Shown: one piece after another, positions 14,681-22,816 of the stretch | Numbering within the stretch: the first letter of the stretch is position 1 | Layout of the letters: each line of letters opens with the position of its first letter | From: Anaerolineae bacterium | GTDB lineage: Bacteria; Chloroflexota; Anaerolineae; UBA4142; SHND01 | Assembly (NCBI GenBank): GCA_021463195.1 | Contig: JAJTXZ010000036.1 | Location: 1-45,416, forward strand | DNA length: 45,416 nt | Direction of reading: 5' to 3' | The notes under the pieces: model-generated | What the model saw: only the letters and a program-made list of their open reading frames with translations | Told to the model about the DNA's origin: nothing | The model's database searches: none | Made by a program: the position numbers and the translations under genes

Positions 14681-15481
14681 TTGACTGAAAACTTGTTCGC
14701 CCTTTTGCAAAATAGCCGCGGCTGGAACGCGGTGGCGTTGGCATTGGGCGCGTTCGTGGTGTACGTGGTCGGAACGAATATCGCCTGGCGCGCTGTCAAT
14801 GCGCCGCATTCGTCTCTAGCGACCAATATGCGCGCGTGGACGACGCAGCGCGGCGCGCGCGCGTTATTTCAGAGCGCGCGCCTCGTCTATTATTTGGGGC
14901 TGCCTTTTCTAGCGCTCTATTTCGGTTGGGTTGATTTGCGCTCGGTTGGTTTGAGCGGACGCGACTGGACTGAAGGCATGCGCTGGACGATTGTGATTTT
15001 GCTCGCCGCTTGGCTCTTGCTCATTCTCATCTGGCTCCCCTATCTGCACGCCACACTAGACGTCGCGGCGACGCCGCAGACGCAATTCTCATTCGCGCGG
15101 CGCATGGTCGAGGTTATTTACATGCAGGCGCACTGGTTATTGTATCGCGCGGCGGCAATCATGCTTTTTACCGACGTTTTGGACGACGCTTTGTATTGGG
15201 GCGCGATTGGCGGACTCGGCATGATTTGTATCGAAGCGCTGCTTGACCCGCGGCTGCGCGCGCGGCTCCAAAGCATCGGCGCGGCGGACGCGCCGATTTG
15301 GAATTTCGGCCAGGCATTTATCAACACGCTCACGTTTCTGGCTACGCATATTTTGTGGCTCGGGCTGATGATTCAATTCTTGCTCGAACTCACCGTGCCG
15401 CACTTGCGCGCCACACGTGTCACAACGCGTCCAGCGCCGACAACCGCGCCCGCCGCGCAGGCGCAGCCCACGTCAAAATAA
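14681..15481 (+). CDS. Multi-pass membrane protein of unknown function
   Basis: A 266-residue protein with about five to six hydrophobic segments. The N-terminus reads NAVALALGAFVVYVVGTNIAW, then ARLVYYLGLPFLALYFGWVDL, WTIVILLAAWLLLILIW, and a C-terminal pair around FINTLTFLATHILWLGLMIQFLLEL. The tail is a Thr/Pro/Ala-rich cytosolic or exported stretch. The start is TTG at 14681, 15 nt after the kinase stop, so the two are probably co-transcribed. I recognise no family. The distribution of helices with an amphipathic loop and the location behind a sensor kinase are compatible with an envelope-related membrane partner, but that is only context. Confidence 0.65.
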   Translation: MTENLFALLQNSRGWNAVALALGAFVVYVVGTNIAWRAVNAPHSSLATNMRAWTTQRGARALFQSARLVYYLGLPFLALYFGWVDLRSVGLSGRDWTEGMRWTIVILLAAWLLLILIWLPYLHATLDVAATPQTQFSFARRMVEVIYMQAHWLLYRAAAIMLFTDVLDDALYWGAIGGLGMICIEALLDPRLRARLQSIGAADAPIWNFGQAFINTLTFLATHILWLGLMIQFLLELTVPHLRATRVTTRPAPTTAPAAQAQPTSK

Positions 15482-15510
15482 AAAACCGCGTTCGATGGAA
15501 CGCGGTTTTT
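15481..15510. terminator. Bidirectional terminator
   Basis: AAAAACCGCGTTC (15481-15493) and GAACGCGGTTTTT (15498-15510) around the loop GATG. It separates the kinase operon (+) from the convergent sortase operon (-). Confidence 0.92.
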
Positions 15511-15534
15511 TGAGCGCTAAACTATCGCGACGCG

Positions 15535-15834
15535 CTAACGATTCAATACAAAATAGAGCGCGAACATGACACCGAAACAGATGAGCGCCAAAATCGCGAT
15601 GCGGCGCAAATCAGCGTACACATAGCTGTAATCAAAATCCGATTCAGCGTTAACGGGAATCGAGTGATGTGGCGCCGCCGCCGCGCGCGCTGACGGCGGT
15701 TTGTTTGTGGTAATGCCATATTCGGCGCTGGGCGCGGGCATTTCAATCGGCGCGGGCATTGCAGGGGCTTTGTATTGACCCGATTCACGTCGCGCCGCCG
15801 CGCGTTCTTTTTCGCGGCGTGTTTTTTGTGGCAT
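15535..15834 (-). CDS. Small tail-anchored membrane protein, sortase neighbour
   Basis: A 99-residue protein. The first half is a basic then Pro/Ala-rich region (TRREKERAAARRES, MPAPIEMPAP); the second half ends in one TM helix (IAILALICFGVMFALYFVL) followed by NR. With no signal peptide and a C-terminal helix it should be tail-anchored, with the basic part in the cytosol. It lies 28 nt downstream of the sortase on the same strand and is probably co-transcribed. It has no LPxTG-like motif, so it is not an evident sortase substrate. Similar small proteins next to sortase or translation genes are seen in Chloroflexota, but I cannot assign a function. Confidence 0.7.
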   Translation of the reverse strand: MPQKTRREKERAAARRESGQYKAPAMPAPIEMPAPSAEYGITTNKPPSARAAAAPHHSIPVNAESDFDYSYVYADLRRIAILALICFGVMFALYFVLNR

Positions 15835-15862
15835 GAGAAAATCCTTCCTTTTTTGTTTGCGT

Positions 15863-16765
15863 TTACGGTATCAACTGCGCAATCACAACCAGCCGATGCG
15901 AATCCACCCGATACGGATGACACGTAATCAGCGTCACAATCGGCTCGCGCGAAGACTGCAAGACCGATAATTCGTTCGGCAAGACGATCCGTTTCGCGCG
16001 CACTTCGTACGTGAACAATCGTCCGCCCGCGTAAACTTGGACGCGGTCTCCATTTTTCAACGCTTCTAAATCTTTGAATACTTCGCCAAAGACATCATTG
16101 TGTCCCGATAAAATCATATTGCCGCGTTCGCCGGGGTCGGCGGAACCGACGTGATGTCCGACGCCGCGCTTGAGTTCTTCCCAACCATCGCCCGACACAA
16201 TGGGCCAATCCACGCCGAGGGCGGGAATCACGATGCGCGTCGGCGATTCCAGTCCGGGCGTCGGCGGCGGCAGCGCGGGCGCTTTTTGCACGGCTACGCC
16301 GATAGACGCGGGCAGCGCTTCGGGCGGCGCCGATGAACCCGGCAGTTCTCCGCCTACCAACGGCGGAAATGAAGAACCGGGCAATTCACCAACCGCTTGC
16401 GCGGGCGCGGCGGCAACATTCGTCACCGGCTGCGTATCCGCAGATTGCTGTCCGCGAATGGACTGCGCGAATTCCAGATTCAACGCCTGCAAATTGCCGA
16501 CGGCGAAAACGATGATGGCGATCAGACTAACCACCGCCGCGACTTCGACGAGAAATAATATATTATCGCGCCAACCGCGCCGCCGCCGACGTTTGCGTTT
16601 TTCATGCGGTTGAAGCGTAATAGGATTAAAACGCTGCGTATCATCCGCTTCGAGGAACGCGCGCGCGCGCTCAATGCGGCGACGTTCTTCGACAACGGCT
16701 TCCAATTCCGTCAACGACAAATCGCCGATGCGGCGTTCCTCTTCAGCATGTTTGTGACGCGCCAT
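15863..16765 (-). CDS. Sortase (class D/E-like transpeptidase)
   Basis: A 300-residue membrane transpeptidase. An N-terminal charged cytosolic region (about residues 1-65, rich in Glu and Arg) is followed by one TM helix (about 70-92), a Pro/Ala-rich spacer and a C-terminal sortase beta-barrel. The catalytic triad is visible: His222 in LSGHND, Cys282 in TLITCHP and Arg291 in VDSHRLVV. Sortases join LPxTG-type proteins to the cell wall or to pilins; I see no LPxTG protein in this window. The long cytosolic N-terminus is unusual. A TATAAT box lies 11 nt before the ATG with no Shine-Dalgarno, so its mRNA may be leaderless or nearly so. Confidence 0.92.
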   Translation of the reverse strand: MARHKHAEEERRIGDLSLTELEAVVEERRRIERARAFLEADDTQRFNPITLQPHEKRKRRRRRGWRDNILFLVEVAAVVSLIAIIVFAVGNLQALNLEFAQSIRGQQSADTQPVTNVAAAPAQAVGELPGSSFPPLVGGELPGSSAPPEALPASIGVAVQKAPALPPPTPGLESPTRIVIPALGVDWPIVSGDGWEELKRGVGHHVGSADPGERGNMILSGHNDVFGEVFKDLEALKNGDRVQVYAGGRLFTYEVRAKRIVLPNELSVLQSSREPIVTLITCHPYRVDSHRLVVIAQLIP

Positions 16766-16776
16766 AAGCGCTGGAT

Positions 16777-16782
16777 ATTATA
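16777..16782 (-). promoter_or_regulatory. -10 box of the sortase gene, near-leaderless
   Basis: TATAAT on the - strand, 11 nt before the ATG at 16765. No GGAG-like site lies between them. Confidence 0.45.
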
Positions 16783-16862
16783 ACGCGCCGCGCATGTGCG
16801 GTCAAAATAGAGCGGGGATGCTCGGGCATGTAGGCGCGAAACTTAATTCCGCGCTGACCGTA

Positions 16863-18455
16863 TCATTTGGCGCGCCGCAGTCGCTGCCGCGCGAGTATGA
16901 AAATCTGGTCTGCCTCGCGCACGCGTAAAATCTTTAGCGCCGCGATATACACCGCTGCGCCAATAGCCGTCGGCAGCGCCACGCGCAAAATTTCCTGAAC
17001 CAAACCGCTGCCCAGCTCGATCATCGGCAAAACAAACATAGCCAAGCCCATTAACGCGCTCGCCAATAGCGCTTTCAAGGTCGTCACGCCCAATCCTTCG
17101 CCTGCCAAGCCGCCTAAACGGGTGCGCGTGAACCACACCATCAACAGCGCGTGCCCCGCCAACTGCGCGGAATTCGCTAAAACGAGCGCGAGATAGCCAA
17201 ACGCGCCGAGCAGCGGCAGCGCGACGACTAGATAAAATCCTAACGCCGCGACCGCCACCAAATTAGGGAGCAATGTATTTTTGCGCGCGTAAAACGCGAA
17301 TACTAGCGGCTGGTCAATCGCCGCGAACGTCGTGCCGAGCAAATAAAATCGCAGCGCGCGCGCTGTCGCCGCCGTATCCTCTGCTGTAAATGCGCCGTGC
17401 TGATATAACAGCGTCACCACCGGCGTCGCCAACACAAACAGCGTGACCACACAAGGCAGCATTAGCAGCAGCGCCAGTTTTAAACCGAGCGCGAGCATGC
17501 GGCGAAAATCAAGCGCCGAAACCGCGCGCGCCAAGTTCGGCAGAATCGCAAAGGAAATCGCCGTCACCACTAGACCGAGCGGCAACTGCACTAGATAGGT
17601 CGCGGCTTGCATCCACGCCAGCGCCTGCTCGCCCGCGCGCGACGCGAGATTGCGATCGAGCGCGACGCCGACGAGCATCACCGCCAAACCGCCCAATACC
17701 GGCACATACAATTTGCCGATTTGTTTCAACGCGGGATGAGCGAGCCAAGTCCGCGAGAACTCGAGACGCAGCTGCGGCGATGTGCGTCGCAATTCGATAA
17801 ATTGCAAAATCACCTGCGATGCCGCGCCGACAACAATGCCGATTACGATACTGAGAATACCCCAAGTCGGCGCGAGCGCGATACCGCAAACGATGATGCT
17901 CAAATTGAATATGGCGGTGATGAACGCGGGCAGCGTGAATTTCTTTAGCGCGTACAGAATGCCGGATAACACGCCCGCGACCCCGAGAAAAAAAACGGCG
18001 GGCAGAATCCAGCGAATCATCCGCACGCCCGCCGCGCGCAATTCCGCGTTATAGCCCGCGCCCAAAATTTCAAACAACGGCTCGGCGAACAACTCTAAAA
18101 GCAATACCGCCACCGCCAGTAGCGCGGCGATAACGCTTAGCGTCGCGCTGACCAGTTTCCAAAATTCGTGTCGCCGCGCTTTATCCGCCGCGTATTCGCT
18201 AAACACCGGCACGAGCGCCGCCGAAATCAAGCCGCCGACGAAAAAATCGTAAAGCGTGATGACGAGGGAGGACGCGACGCGAAAGACGCTGACATAACCG
18301 GTCGCGCCAAACAAATCGGCAATGACAAGTTCGCGCCCCAAGCCCAATAGACGCGATAAAGCATTGCCCGCCGCTAAAATCGTCGCCGCGCCGACAATGT
18401 CGCGCCTGGACGATTCGGACAGAGATTGTGTTTCGATATGGGGTTCAACAGACAT
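16863..18455 (-). CDS. murJ: MurJ/MviN-family lipid II flippase
   Basis: A 530-residue MOP-superfamily exporter with about 13-14 TM helices. Family signatures are visible: GNALSRLLGLGRELVIADLFG at the N-terminus, DFFVGGLISAALVPVFSEY, LPAVFFLGVAGVLSGILYALKKFTLPAF and LVAVALGFY-type repeats. MurJ moves lipid II, the undecaprenyl-linked peptidoglycan precursor, across the membrane. The start is the ATG at 18455 (MSVEPHIETQ), where homology-like sequence begins; a much longer in-frame reading upstream overlaps ttuA and has no family features. No Shine-Dalgarno precedes this ATG. It lies downstream of ttuA with about 100 nt between them. Other Wzx-like flippases are possible but the motifs favour MurJ. 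Confidence 0.88.
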   Translation of the reverse strand: MSVEPHIETQSLSESSRRDIVGAATILAAGNALSRLLGLGRELVIADLFGATGYVSVFRVASSLVITLYDFFVGGLISAALVPVFSEYAADKARRHEFWKLVSATLSVIAALLAVAVLLLELFAEPLFEILGAGYNAELRAAGVRMIRWILPAVFFLGVAGVLSGILYALKKFTLPAFITAIFNLSIIVCGIALAPTWGILSIVIGIVVGAASQVILQFIELRRTSPQLRLEFSRTWLAHPALKQIGKLYVPVLGGLAVMLVGVALDRNLASRAGEQALAWMQAATYLVQLPLGLVVTAISFAILPNLARAVSALDFRRMLALGLKLALLLMLPCVVTLFVLATPVVTLLYQHGAFTAEDTAATARALRFYLLGTTFAAIDQPLVFAFYARKNTLLPNLVAVAALGFYLVVALPLLGAFGYLALVLANSAQLAGHALLMVWFTRTRLGGLAGEGLGVTTLKALLASALMGLAMFVLPMIELGSGLVQEILRVALPTAIGAAVYIAALKILRVREADQIFILARQRLRRAK

Positions 18456-18559
18456 GCGGAGGATAAATGCCAAACAGCGATCACAAGTTTGGCGCAACCA
18501 GAGACTGCCGACGCAAGAGGTTCGATGGCGCGTAAAACCGTTTCCATCGAATTCTCTTT

Positions 18560-19588
18560 TTACAAATCGGACAAATCCATATTTTCGGCGACGCGCGCTG
18601 ACGCAGCCGTCCACGCATCTTGGGCGGACAGCGCATTGCCAAGTTCAAGCGCGTCATTTGGCGGCGCGGCGACATCCCACATGCGACAGAACGCGCAACG
18701 CCCCGGCGCGGTCGTAGGTTGGCCGCAAACATCGCACACGCGCAAGGCGATTTGGTCAGAAGAGGGCGCGTCAAAAAAACCTGCGCGACGCGCTTTTAAA
18801 AATTGGGTATAAAATTGCAATTTCGCGCCCGGCGATTGGGCTTCGAGTTGATTGAGCAGCGTTTTATAAAAATTAGTGAGATTCCCGACGGCATGCGGAC
18901 ATTCGTCGTAAACATAGTTAATGTCGCGCACCATCGCGTACGCCGCCGTTTCGCGTTCGTAAAAACGACAAAATGGTTTCACCTTGCGCGCCAAACCCTC
19001 GCCCGCTTCCAACACCGGCGCTTGGCGCGCCAGATAACCGGTTTGCCAATGCAAAGTATTTTGCATCAGCACCGCGGCTTCGTCGTCAAGATTATGCCCC
19101 GTCGCCAACGCCGCGTAACCGCGTTCCGCCGCGAGCCGATTCATCACATAGCGTTTGGTGAGTCCGCACGCGGAGCAGGGTTTGCCATGTCCGCGCGAGC
19201 TCGCGCGCGCGATTTCGGGAATGGTCTTGCCGTACGTTTCTTGCACATCCACTATATGCAGCGTCGCATCGGGAACATGCTGCGCTTGGAATTCGCGGAT
19301 GCGCGCGAGCGATTGGTCCGAATATGCCAGCTCGCCTTGAATTCCCAGCCCAACGTACAAGCCATCAGTCGCATAACCGAGCCGCGTCAAGACATCCCAC
19401 AGCGCGAGCGAATCTTTGCCGCCGCTCACGGCGACCAGCACGCGTTCGGCGCGCGTAAACATTTTGTATTTTTCAATCGCGCGCTGCGTGGAAACCACAA
19501 ACCACTCCCCGTAATGGGGAGCGCACAGCGCGAGTTTGTGATGCCGCATGTTAATTACGGCGGACTCGTTACATTTTCGACAACGCAT
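18560..19588 (-). CDS. ttuA: tRNA 2-thiouridine synthetase TtuA-like (TtcA/NcsA group)
   Basis: A 342-residue PP-loop ATPase. It has an N-terminal zinc finger (Cys3, Cys6, Cys22, His25), the SGGKDS PP-loop at residues 55-60, and the three Cys expected to hold a [4Fe-4S] cluster (Cys138, Cys141 in KPCSACG and Cys230 in DECPH). A C-terminal zinc finger follows (Cys285, 288, 298, 301). In Thermus TtuA thiolates uridine-54 of tRNA, with the sulfur delivered by TtuB; archaeal NcsA relatives act on U34. The sulfur-carrier gene lies just upstream on the same strand, supporting the TtuA/TtuB assignment and possible heat adaptation. The start is preceded by two 8-nt repeats (AGTTCGAT on the + strand), so there is no Shine-Dalgarno. 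Confidence 0.88.
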   Translation of the reverse strand: MRCRKCNESAVINMRHHKLALCAPHYGEWFVVSTQRAIEKYKMFTRAERVLVAVSGGKDSLALWDVLTRLGYATDGLYVGLGIQGELAYSDQSLARIREFQAQHVPDATLHIVDVQETYGKTIPEIARASSRGHGKPCSACGLTKRYVMNRLAAERGYAALATGHNLDDEAAVLMQNTLHWQTGYLARQAPVLEAGEGLARKVKPFCRFYERETAAYAMVRDINYVYDECPHAVGNLTNFYKTLLNQLEAQSPGAKLQFYTQFLKARRAGFFDAPSSDQIALRVCDVCGQPTTAPGRCAFCRMWDVAAPPNDALELGNALSAQDAWTAASARVAENMDLSDL

Positions 19589-19590
19589 AA

Positions 19591-19657
19591 GAGTTCGATA
19601 GTTCGATAGTGCGTTCGCGCAATAGGCAAAGACTGTCCCTATCGCGCTATCGCGCTA
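19591..19657. repeat. Octanucleotide repeats spanning the ttuB-ttuA junction
   Basis: On the + strand AGTTCGAT is repeated at 19592-19607, and CTATCGCG is repeated at 19639-19654. The first pair abuts the ttuA ATG. The second pair lies inside the end of ttuB and encodes its last residues and stop. Confidence 0.8.
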
Positions 19658-19845
19658 CCTCCTGACACGACTGCGACCAATTTCACAACATCGCCCGCGC
19701 GCAAAATGACATCATCCGTGACCAATTTGCCATTCACCGTAATTAAAACACTTTCGGGGTCAATGCCGATTTTTTGCAGCGCATCGCGCGCCGTCATATT
19801 TTCCTTGACCTCGAATTTTTTATGCCGAAACGTGATTTCAATCAT
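19639..19845 (-). CDS. ttuB: ThiS/MoaD-family sulfur carrier TtuB-like, with five residues after Gly-Gly
   Basis: A 68-residue beta-grasp protein of the ThiS/MoaD/TtuB family, which carries sulfur as a thiocarboxylate on a C-terminal Gly-Gly. The fold motifs ITVNGKLV and LRAGDVVKLVAVVSGG are clear. The family normally ends at Gly-Gly; here Gly62-Gly63 is followed by SAIAR and a TAG. This tail is encoded by an 8-nt repeat pair (19639-19654). A TAG lies one frame away directly after GGAGG, so a one-base loss or array growth could have removed the original stop. Activation would need removal of the tail by a peptidase, or the carrier may be inactive. A TACAAT box 8 nt before the ATG suggests a leaderless transcript. 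It lies 50 nt upstream of ttuA. Confidence 0.85.
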   Translation of the reverse strand: MIEITFRHKKFEVKENMTARDALQKIGIDPESVLITVNGKLVTDDVILRAGDVVKLVAVVSGGSAIAR

Positions 19846-19853
19846 GGCAAATT

Positions 19854-19859
19854 ATTGTA
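19854..19859 (-). promoter_or_regulatory. -10 box of ttuB, leaderless arrangement
   Basis: TACAAT on the - strand, 8 nt before the ATG at 19845. No Shine-Dalgarno is present. Confidence 0.45.
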
Positions 19860-19887
19860 ACCGATTCGGATGAATGGTCAAAACACA

Positions 19888-19914
19888 AAACCCCTATCCG
19901 AACGGACAGGGGTT
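19888..19914 (-). terminator. Terminator downstream of the secreted repeat-protein gene
   Basis: AAACCCCT-A-TCCG pairs with CGGA-C-AGGGGTTT around AA, giving a strong stem with a T-rich end on the - strand, 14 nt after the stop at 19928. Confidence 0.8.
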
Positions 19915-19927
19915 TGCATCAAACTTT

Positions 19928-20899
19928 TTACGGATACAATCGTTCGACATGCCCATCAAAGTACGAAAAGCGCTGCCACTTGGTCACATCCGAATTCCAG
20001 CCATACGCGGCGACAATGTAACCGCCGTTCTGCCATTCGGGCAAGATATTCACCCGATAATACAGATTGCCGCCGCTGGTCGCATTCATGATCCCCTGCG
20101 ACACCACAAACCCATTCGGCATGCCAATCCACACTGATATTTGCTCACCCGGTTTGAAACCGCCTTGCCAAAAGTCAAAGTACGGCGCCGGTTTCGTAAT
20201 CGGGTTACTCGCTCGCACATCGGTCACTGTGCCGAACCAACTGAACGTGATGTATTGCGTATTGCCCGAACGGGCGCCGCGTCCGACGACTTGCCAACCG
20301 CCATAGAGCTGTCCGGGCTGCATCACAAACGGGAACGAGAGATTGCCCCACGCGTCAGCCGTGAAATTTTTATAGCTTTGCACCGTTCCATTCGGCAGAC
20401 GATACCATGCGTTGACCAGTTCGCCCGCCTGATAGCCGCGCGCGCTAAATTGCGCTGTGCGCTCCGAAAGCGGCGGAATCGTCACCGGTTTTGCCGTCGG
20501 ATTGGGATTCGGTTTTGGCTCTTGCGGCGGCGCGACGACATTGAATTTGATTGACACTTGGCCCGTAACGCGCCCCTTCGCGACGGCGATATATTCTCCG
20601 CCGCCTTGACTCGTTTTGGGTTTGAATTGCCACGCCACGCTGCCCGCATCGTCGGCGCGCAAGACGCCGGTGTTGACTGCCGACAAATTGGGCAAGCCCA
20701 CCCACGTATCTACAATCTCGTTGCGTTGAAAACCGTTTGCCTTGAACGAAAACGTCGTGTCAAAATTTCCGTAGAGCGGGTCCGCCGAAATACTCGCGGC
20801 GGCAACCGGCGCTGCTGAAATCAGCATCGCAAAAAGCGCAACGGCGGCAAAGCATAACGCAACCCAACGCCAATTAGAACGAAATTGGTTTTGCTTCAT
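19928..20899 (-). CDS. Secreted protein with three Ig-like repeats
   Basis: A 323-residue exported protein. The ATG follows AGGGAGGTGG at proper spacing. A signal peptide (WVALCFAAVALFAMLISAAPVAAA) is followed by three repeats of about 90 residues, each containing a related strand-turn motif: RNEIVDTWVGLPN near residue 58, GELVNAWYRLPNGT near 158 and GEQISVWIGMPNGF near 250. A Pro/Lys/Asn linker (about residues 120-140) separates the first from the rest. The repeats look like beta-sandwich domains of the kind found in cell-surface or extracellular proteins. No catalytic residues, sortase motif or lipobox are visible. A TAAAAT box lies at 20941-20946 (- strand). The gene is a single unit with its own terminator. 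Function unknown. Confidence 0.75.
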   Translation of the reverse strand: MKQNQFRSNWRWVALCFAAVALFAMLISAAPVAAASISADPLYGNFDTTFSFKANGFQRNEIVDTWVGLPNLSAVNTGVLRADDAGSVAWQFKPKTSQGGGEYIAVAKGRVTGQVSIKFNVVAPPQEPKPNPNPTAKPVTIPPLSERTAQFSARGYQAGELVNAWYRLPNGTVQSYKNFTADAWGNLSFPFVMQPGQLYGGWQVVGRGARSGNTQYITFSWFGTVTDVRASNPITKPAPYFDFWQGGFKPGEQISVWIGMPNGFVVSQGIMNATSGGNLYYRVNILPEWQNGGYIVAAYGWNSDVTKWQRFSYFDGHVERLYP

Positions 20900-20912
20900 T
20901 TTGCCACCTCCC

Positions 20913-20991
20913 TATTCCATTTCACCAAAAGCGCTTGGCTATTTTAGTTTGATAGCTCCACGCCAAGACAAGTCATTTATTATGAAATGGA
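20913..20991. repeat. Inverted repeat in the promoter region of the secreted repeat-protein gene
   Basis: TATTCCATTTCA near 20913-20924 and TGAAATGGAATA near 20979-20990 form the outer arms. CGCTTGGC and GCCAAG form an inner stem. The putative -10 box TAAAAT (20941-20946, - strand) lies between the arms, so the structure could serve as an operator or cruciform. The remainder of the 207-base gap holds nothing else except the terminator that follows. Confidence 0.5.
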
Positions 20992-21066
20992 ATAAAAATT
21001 TGAAACCGCTATCTGGCTTCAAAAATAATGACGCTGCGCTAGGCGTTAAAGTTCCGCGCGCCAAAA

Positions 21067-21101
21067 AAAATCCTAAAAGTTTCGAGAACTTTTAGGATTT
21101 T
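21067..21101. terminator. Terminator of the M16/solenoid/isocitrate dehydrogenase operon
   Basis: AAAATCCTAAAAGTT (21067-21081) and AACTTTTAGGATTTT (21087-21101) around TCGAG. It lies 6 nt after the isocitrate dehydrogenase stop. Confidence 0.9.
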
Positions 21102-21106
21102 GCGCA

Positions 21107-22195
21107 TTACTTGCCTTGTAATTTGGCGATAATCGCGTCCGCCATCTGACTCGTGCCGACAGCGGTCGGGTCATTGCGGTCCGCCTTCATATCATACGTG
21201 ACCGCTTTGCCTTCGGCAATCACCGCCGCAATCGCTTTTTCCAAACGCTTTGCCGCGTCCTCTTCGCCCAGATATTGCAACATCAACTTGCCGGAAAGAA
21301 TGACTGCCGTCGGATTGACTTTGTTTTGTCCTTTATATTTTGGCGCCGAACCGTGCACAGCTTCAAACATCGCGCCATGGTCGCCGATATTGGCGCCGGG
21401 CGCGACGCCGAGACCGCCGACCAAACCCGCGCACAAATCGCTCAAAATATCGCCGTACAAATTCGGCATCACCAACACGTCATACAATTCCGGTTTTTGG
21501 ACCAGCTGCATGCACATATTGTCCACGAGCATTTCCTCGTACACAATGCCCTGATAATTTTTAGCGACTTCACGCGCCACCGCGTAAAAAAGACCGTCCG
21601 TATATTTCATAATGTTGGCTTTGGTCACAGCGGTCACTTTTTTGCGATTGTTCTTGAGCGCGTACTCGAACGCGAACTTGACGATGCGCTCGGTGCCGGG
21701 CACCGAAATCGGTTTAATGGAAATGCCAACGGGTTCGCGAATCGCCGCTTTCGGCTGCTTGCTGCGAATCCAATTCACCAATTCCACCGTTTCGGGCAAG
21801 CCCTGTTCAAACTCGATACCCGCGTACAAATCCTCGGTGTTTTCGCGAATCAACACCAAATCAATATTGTCGTATTTGCTGCGAACGCCTTTGTACGTTT
21901 TTGCCGGACGCACGTTCGCGTACAAATCGAATTCTTTGCGGAATGCGACATTCACGCTGCGAAAGCCCGTGCCAATCGGCGTCGTAATCGGCGCTTTCCA
22001 CGCGACATGCGTGCGGCGCATAGATTCCAAAACGTTTTCGGGCAGCGGCGTGCCGTGCGTTTCCATCACATCCACGCCCGCATCCACCACCTCCCATTCG
22101 AACACCGCGCCCGTCGCTTCAATCACGCGTCGCGCGTTTTCAATCAATTCGGGACCCGTGCCGTCCCCGCGAATCAAAGTTACTTGATGTGCCAT
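21107..22195 (-). CDS. Isocitrate dehydrogenase (NAD-type, IDH/IMDH family)
   Basis: A 362-residue beta-decarboxylating dehydrogenase. The ATG follows GGAGTCAGA. Signatures: [11 protein letters not shown] at the N-terminus, the substrate Arg residues in [21 protein letters not shown], the metal-binding [17 protein letters not shown] and the cofactor region [25 protein letters not shown] together with [11 protein letters not shown] and a Lys-Tyr-x-Gly-x-Asn element favours isocitrate over isopropylmalate. Asp versus Lys preference at the adenosine site suggests NAD use, but this is inference. The reaction is isocitrate to 2-oxoglutarate in the TCA cycle. It is the last gene of a - strand run and its terminator follows at once. 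Citrate synthase and malate dehydrogenase are encoded 5-7 kb away on the same strand. Confidence 0.88.
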   Translation of the reverse strand: MAHQVTLIRGDGTGPELIENARRVIEATGAVFEWEVVDAGVDVMETHGTPLPENVLESMRRTHVAWKAPITTPIGTGFRSVNVAFRKEFDLYANVRPAKTYKGVRSKYDNIDLVLIRENTEDLYAGIEFEQGLPETVELVNWIRSKQPKAAIREPVGISIKPISVPGTERIVKFAFEYALKNNRKKVTAVTKANIMKYTDGLFYAVAREVAKNYQGIVYEEMLVDNMCMQLVQKPELYDVLVMPNLYGDILSDLCAGLVGGLGVAPGANIGDHGAMFEAVHGSAPKYKGQNKVNPTAVILSGKLMLQYLGEEDAAKRLEKAIAAVIAEGKAVTYDMKADRNDPTAVGTSQMADAIIAKLQGK

Positions 22196-22243
22196 TCTGA
22201 CTCCATTGAATAAATTTTGGTTCCGTTGTGACGAATGAATCTT

Positions 22244-22801
22244 TTATGCGCCGCGCCGCTGCCGCAATAATATCAGCCCACCGACAACGCCCGCGGCGAG
22301 GCCAAACACGAGCGCGGCGCGCGTGTCGAACAACGCGCGCACATTGCCGCTGACGTTCTGCGCCAGAATCAAACCGACAAACGAATTATTGACTTGGATA
22401 TTTCTAGCCACCATCGCCGCCGCGCCACCTTGGTCTACGGCGATCGTGTCACGCGCAAACATCCACTGCGCGCCGCCCGCTTCGATTTCGACACTCGTCG
22501 CCAACAAACCCACCGCGCCGCCGGCGGTGATGTTGAGTTGGTCGCTGCGCGCCACCAAGATGCCGCCTTGCACGACCTCGATCGAACCGCCTTCCGCTTG
22601 CATAATGCCGCCCTGTTTGACGGTCACCGCTTCCGCGCTGACATTCTGCGCGCCACCCTGTTTAATCGTCACCGTTTGCGCGTCAATATTCTGCGCGCCG
22701 CCTTGCGTGAGATTAATGATTTGTCCTTGCAGCGTGTCGCCAACCGCGTCAAACGCTTCATCGTCCAATTCCTGGTCAAGCTCTTGAATAGGTTCTTCCA
22801 T
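22244..22801 (-). CDS. Tail-anchored beta-solenoid repeat protein of unknown function
   Basis: A 185-residue protein. The ATG follows GGAG at 7 nt. A short acidic N-terminus (about residues 1-25) leads into eight consecutive 15-residue repeats (about 27-150). The pattern is hydrophobic-x-Q-G-G-A-x-x-[hydrophobic]-x-A-x-x-[hydrophobic]-x, as in IKQGGAQNVSAEAVT and VDQGGAAAMVARNIQ. One TM helix (LVFGLAAGVVGGLILL) and a basic RQRRGA tail close it. Such strict periodicity predicts a short beta-helix with Gly-Gly turns, similar in principle to bactofilins but with a membrane tail. No signal peptide is present, so the solenoid probably faces the cytosol. It lies 15 nt after the second M16 gene and 48 nt before isocitrate dehydrogenase, in one operon. 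I recognise no named family. Confidence 0.8.
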   Translation of the reverse strand: MEEPIQELDQELDDEAFDAVGDTLQGQIINLTQGGAQNIDAQTVTIKQGGAQNVSAEAVTVKQGGIMQAEGGSIEVVQGGILVARSDQLNITAGGAVGLLATSVEIEAGGAQWMFARDTIAVDQGGAAAMVARNIQVNNSFVGLILAQNVSGNVRALFDTRAALVFGLAAGVVGGLILLRQRRGA

Positions 22802-22816
22802 AACTCTACTCCTATC

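Noticed and set aside
15863-16765. A sortase-pilin locus
   Set aside because: No LPxTG or pilin-motif protein is encoded nearby. The small neighbour has no sorting signal.
20901-21095. A 64-codon + strand frame between the secreted protein and isocitrate dehydrogenase
   Set aside because: It lies inside the inverted repeat and the terminator and has no ribosome site or protein-like composition.
21275-22213. A 312-codon open frame antisense to isocitrate dehydrogenase
   Set aside because: It is His/Arg/Phe/Asn-rich with no family motifs and lies fully opposite a clear enzyme gene.
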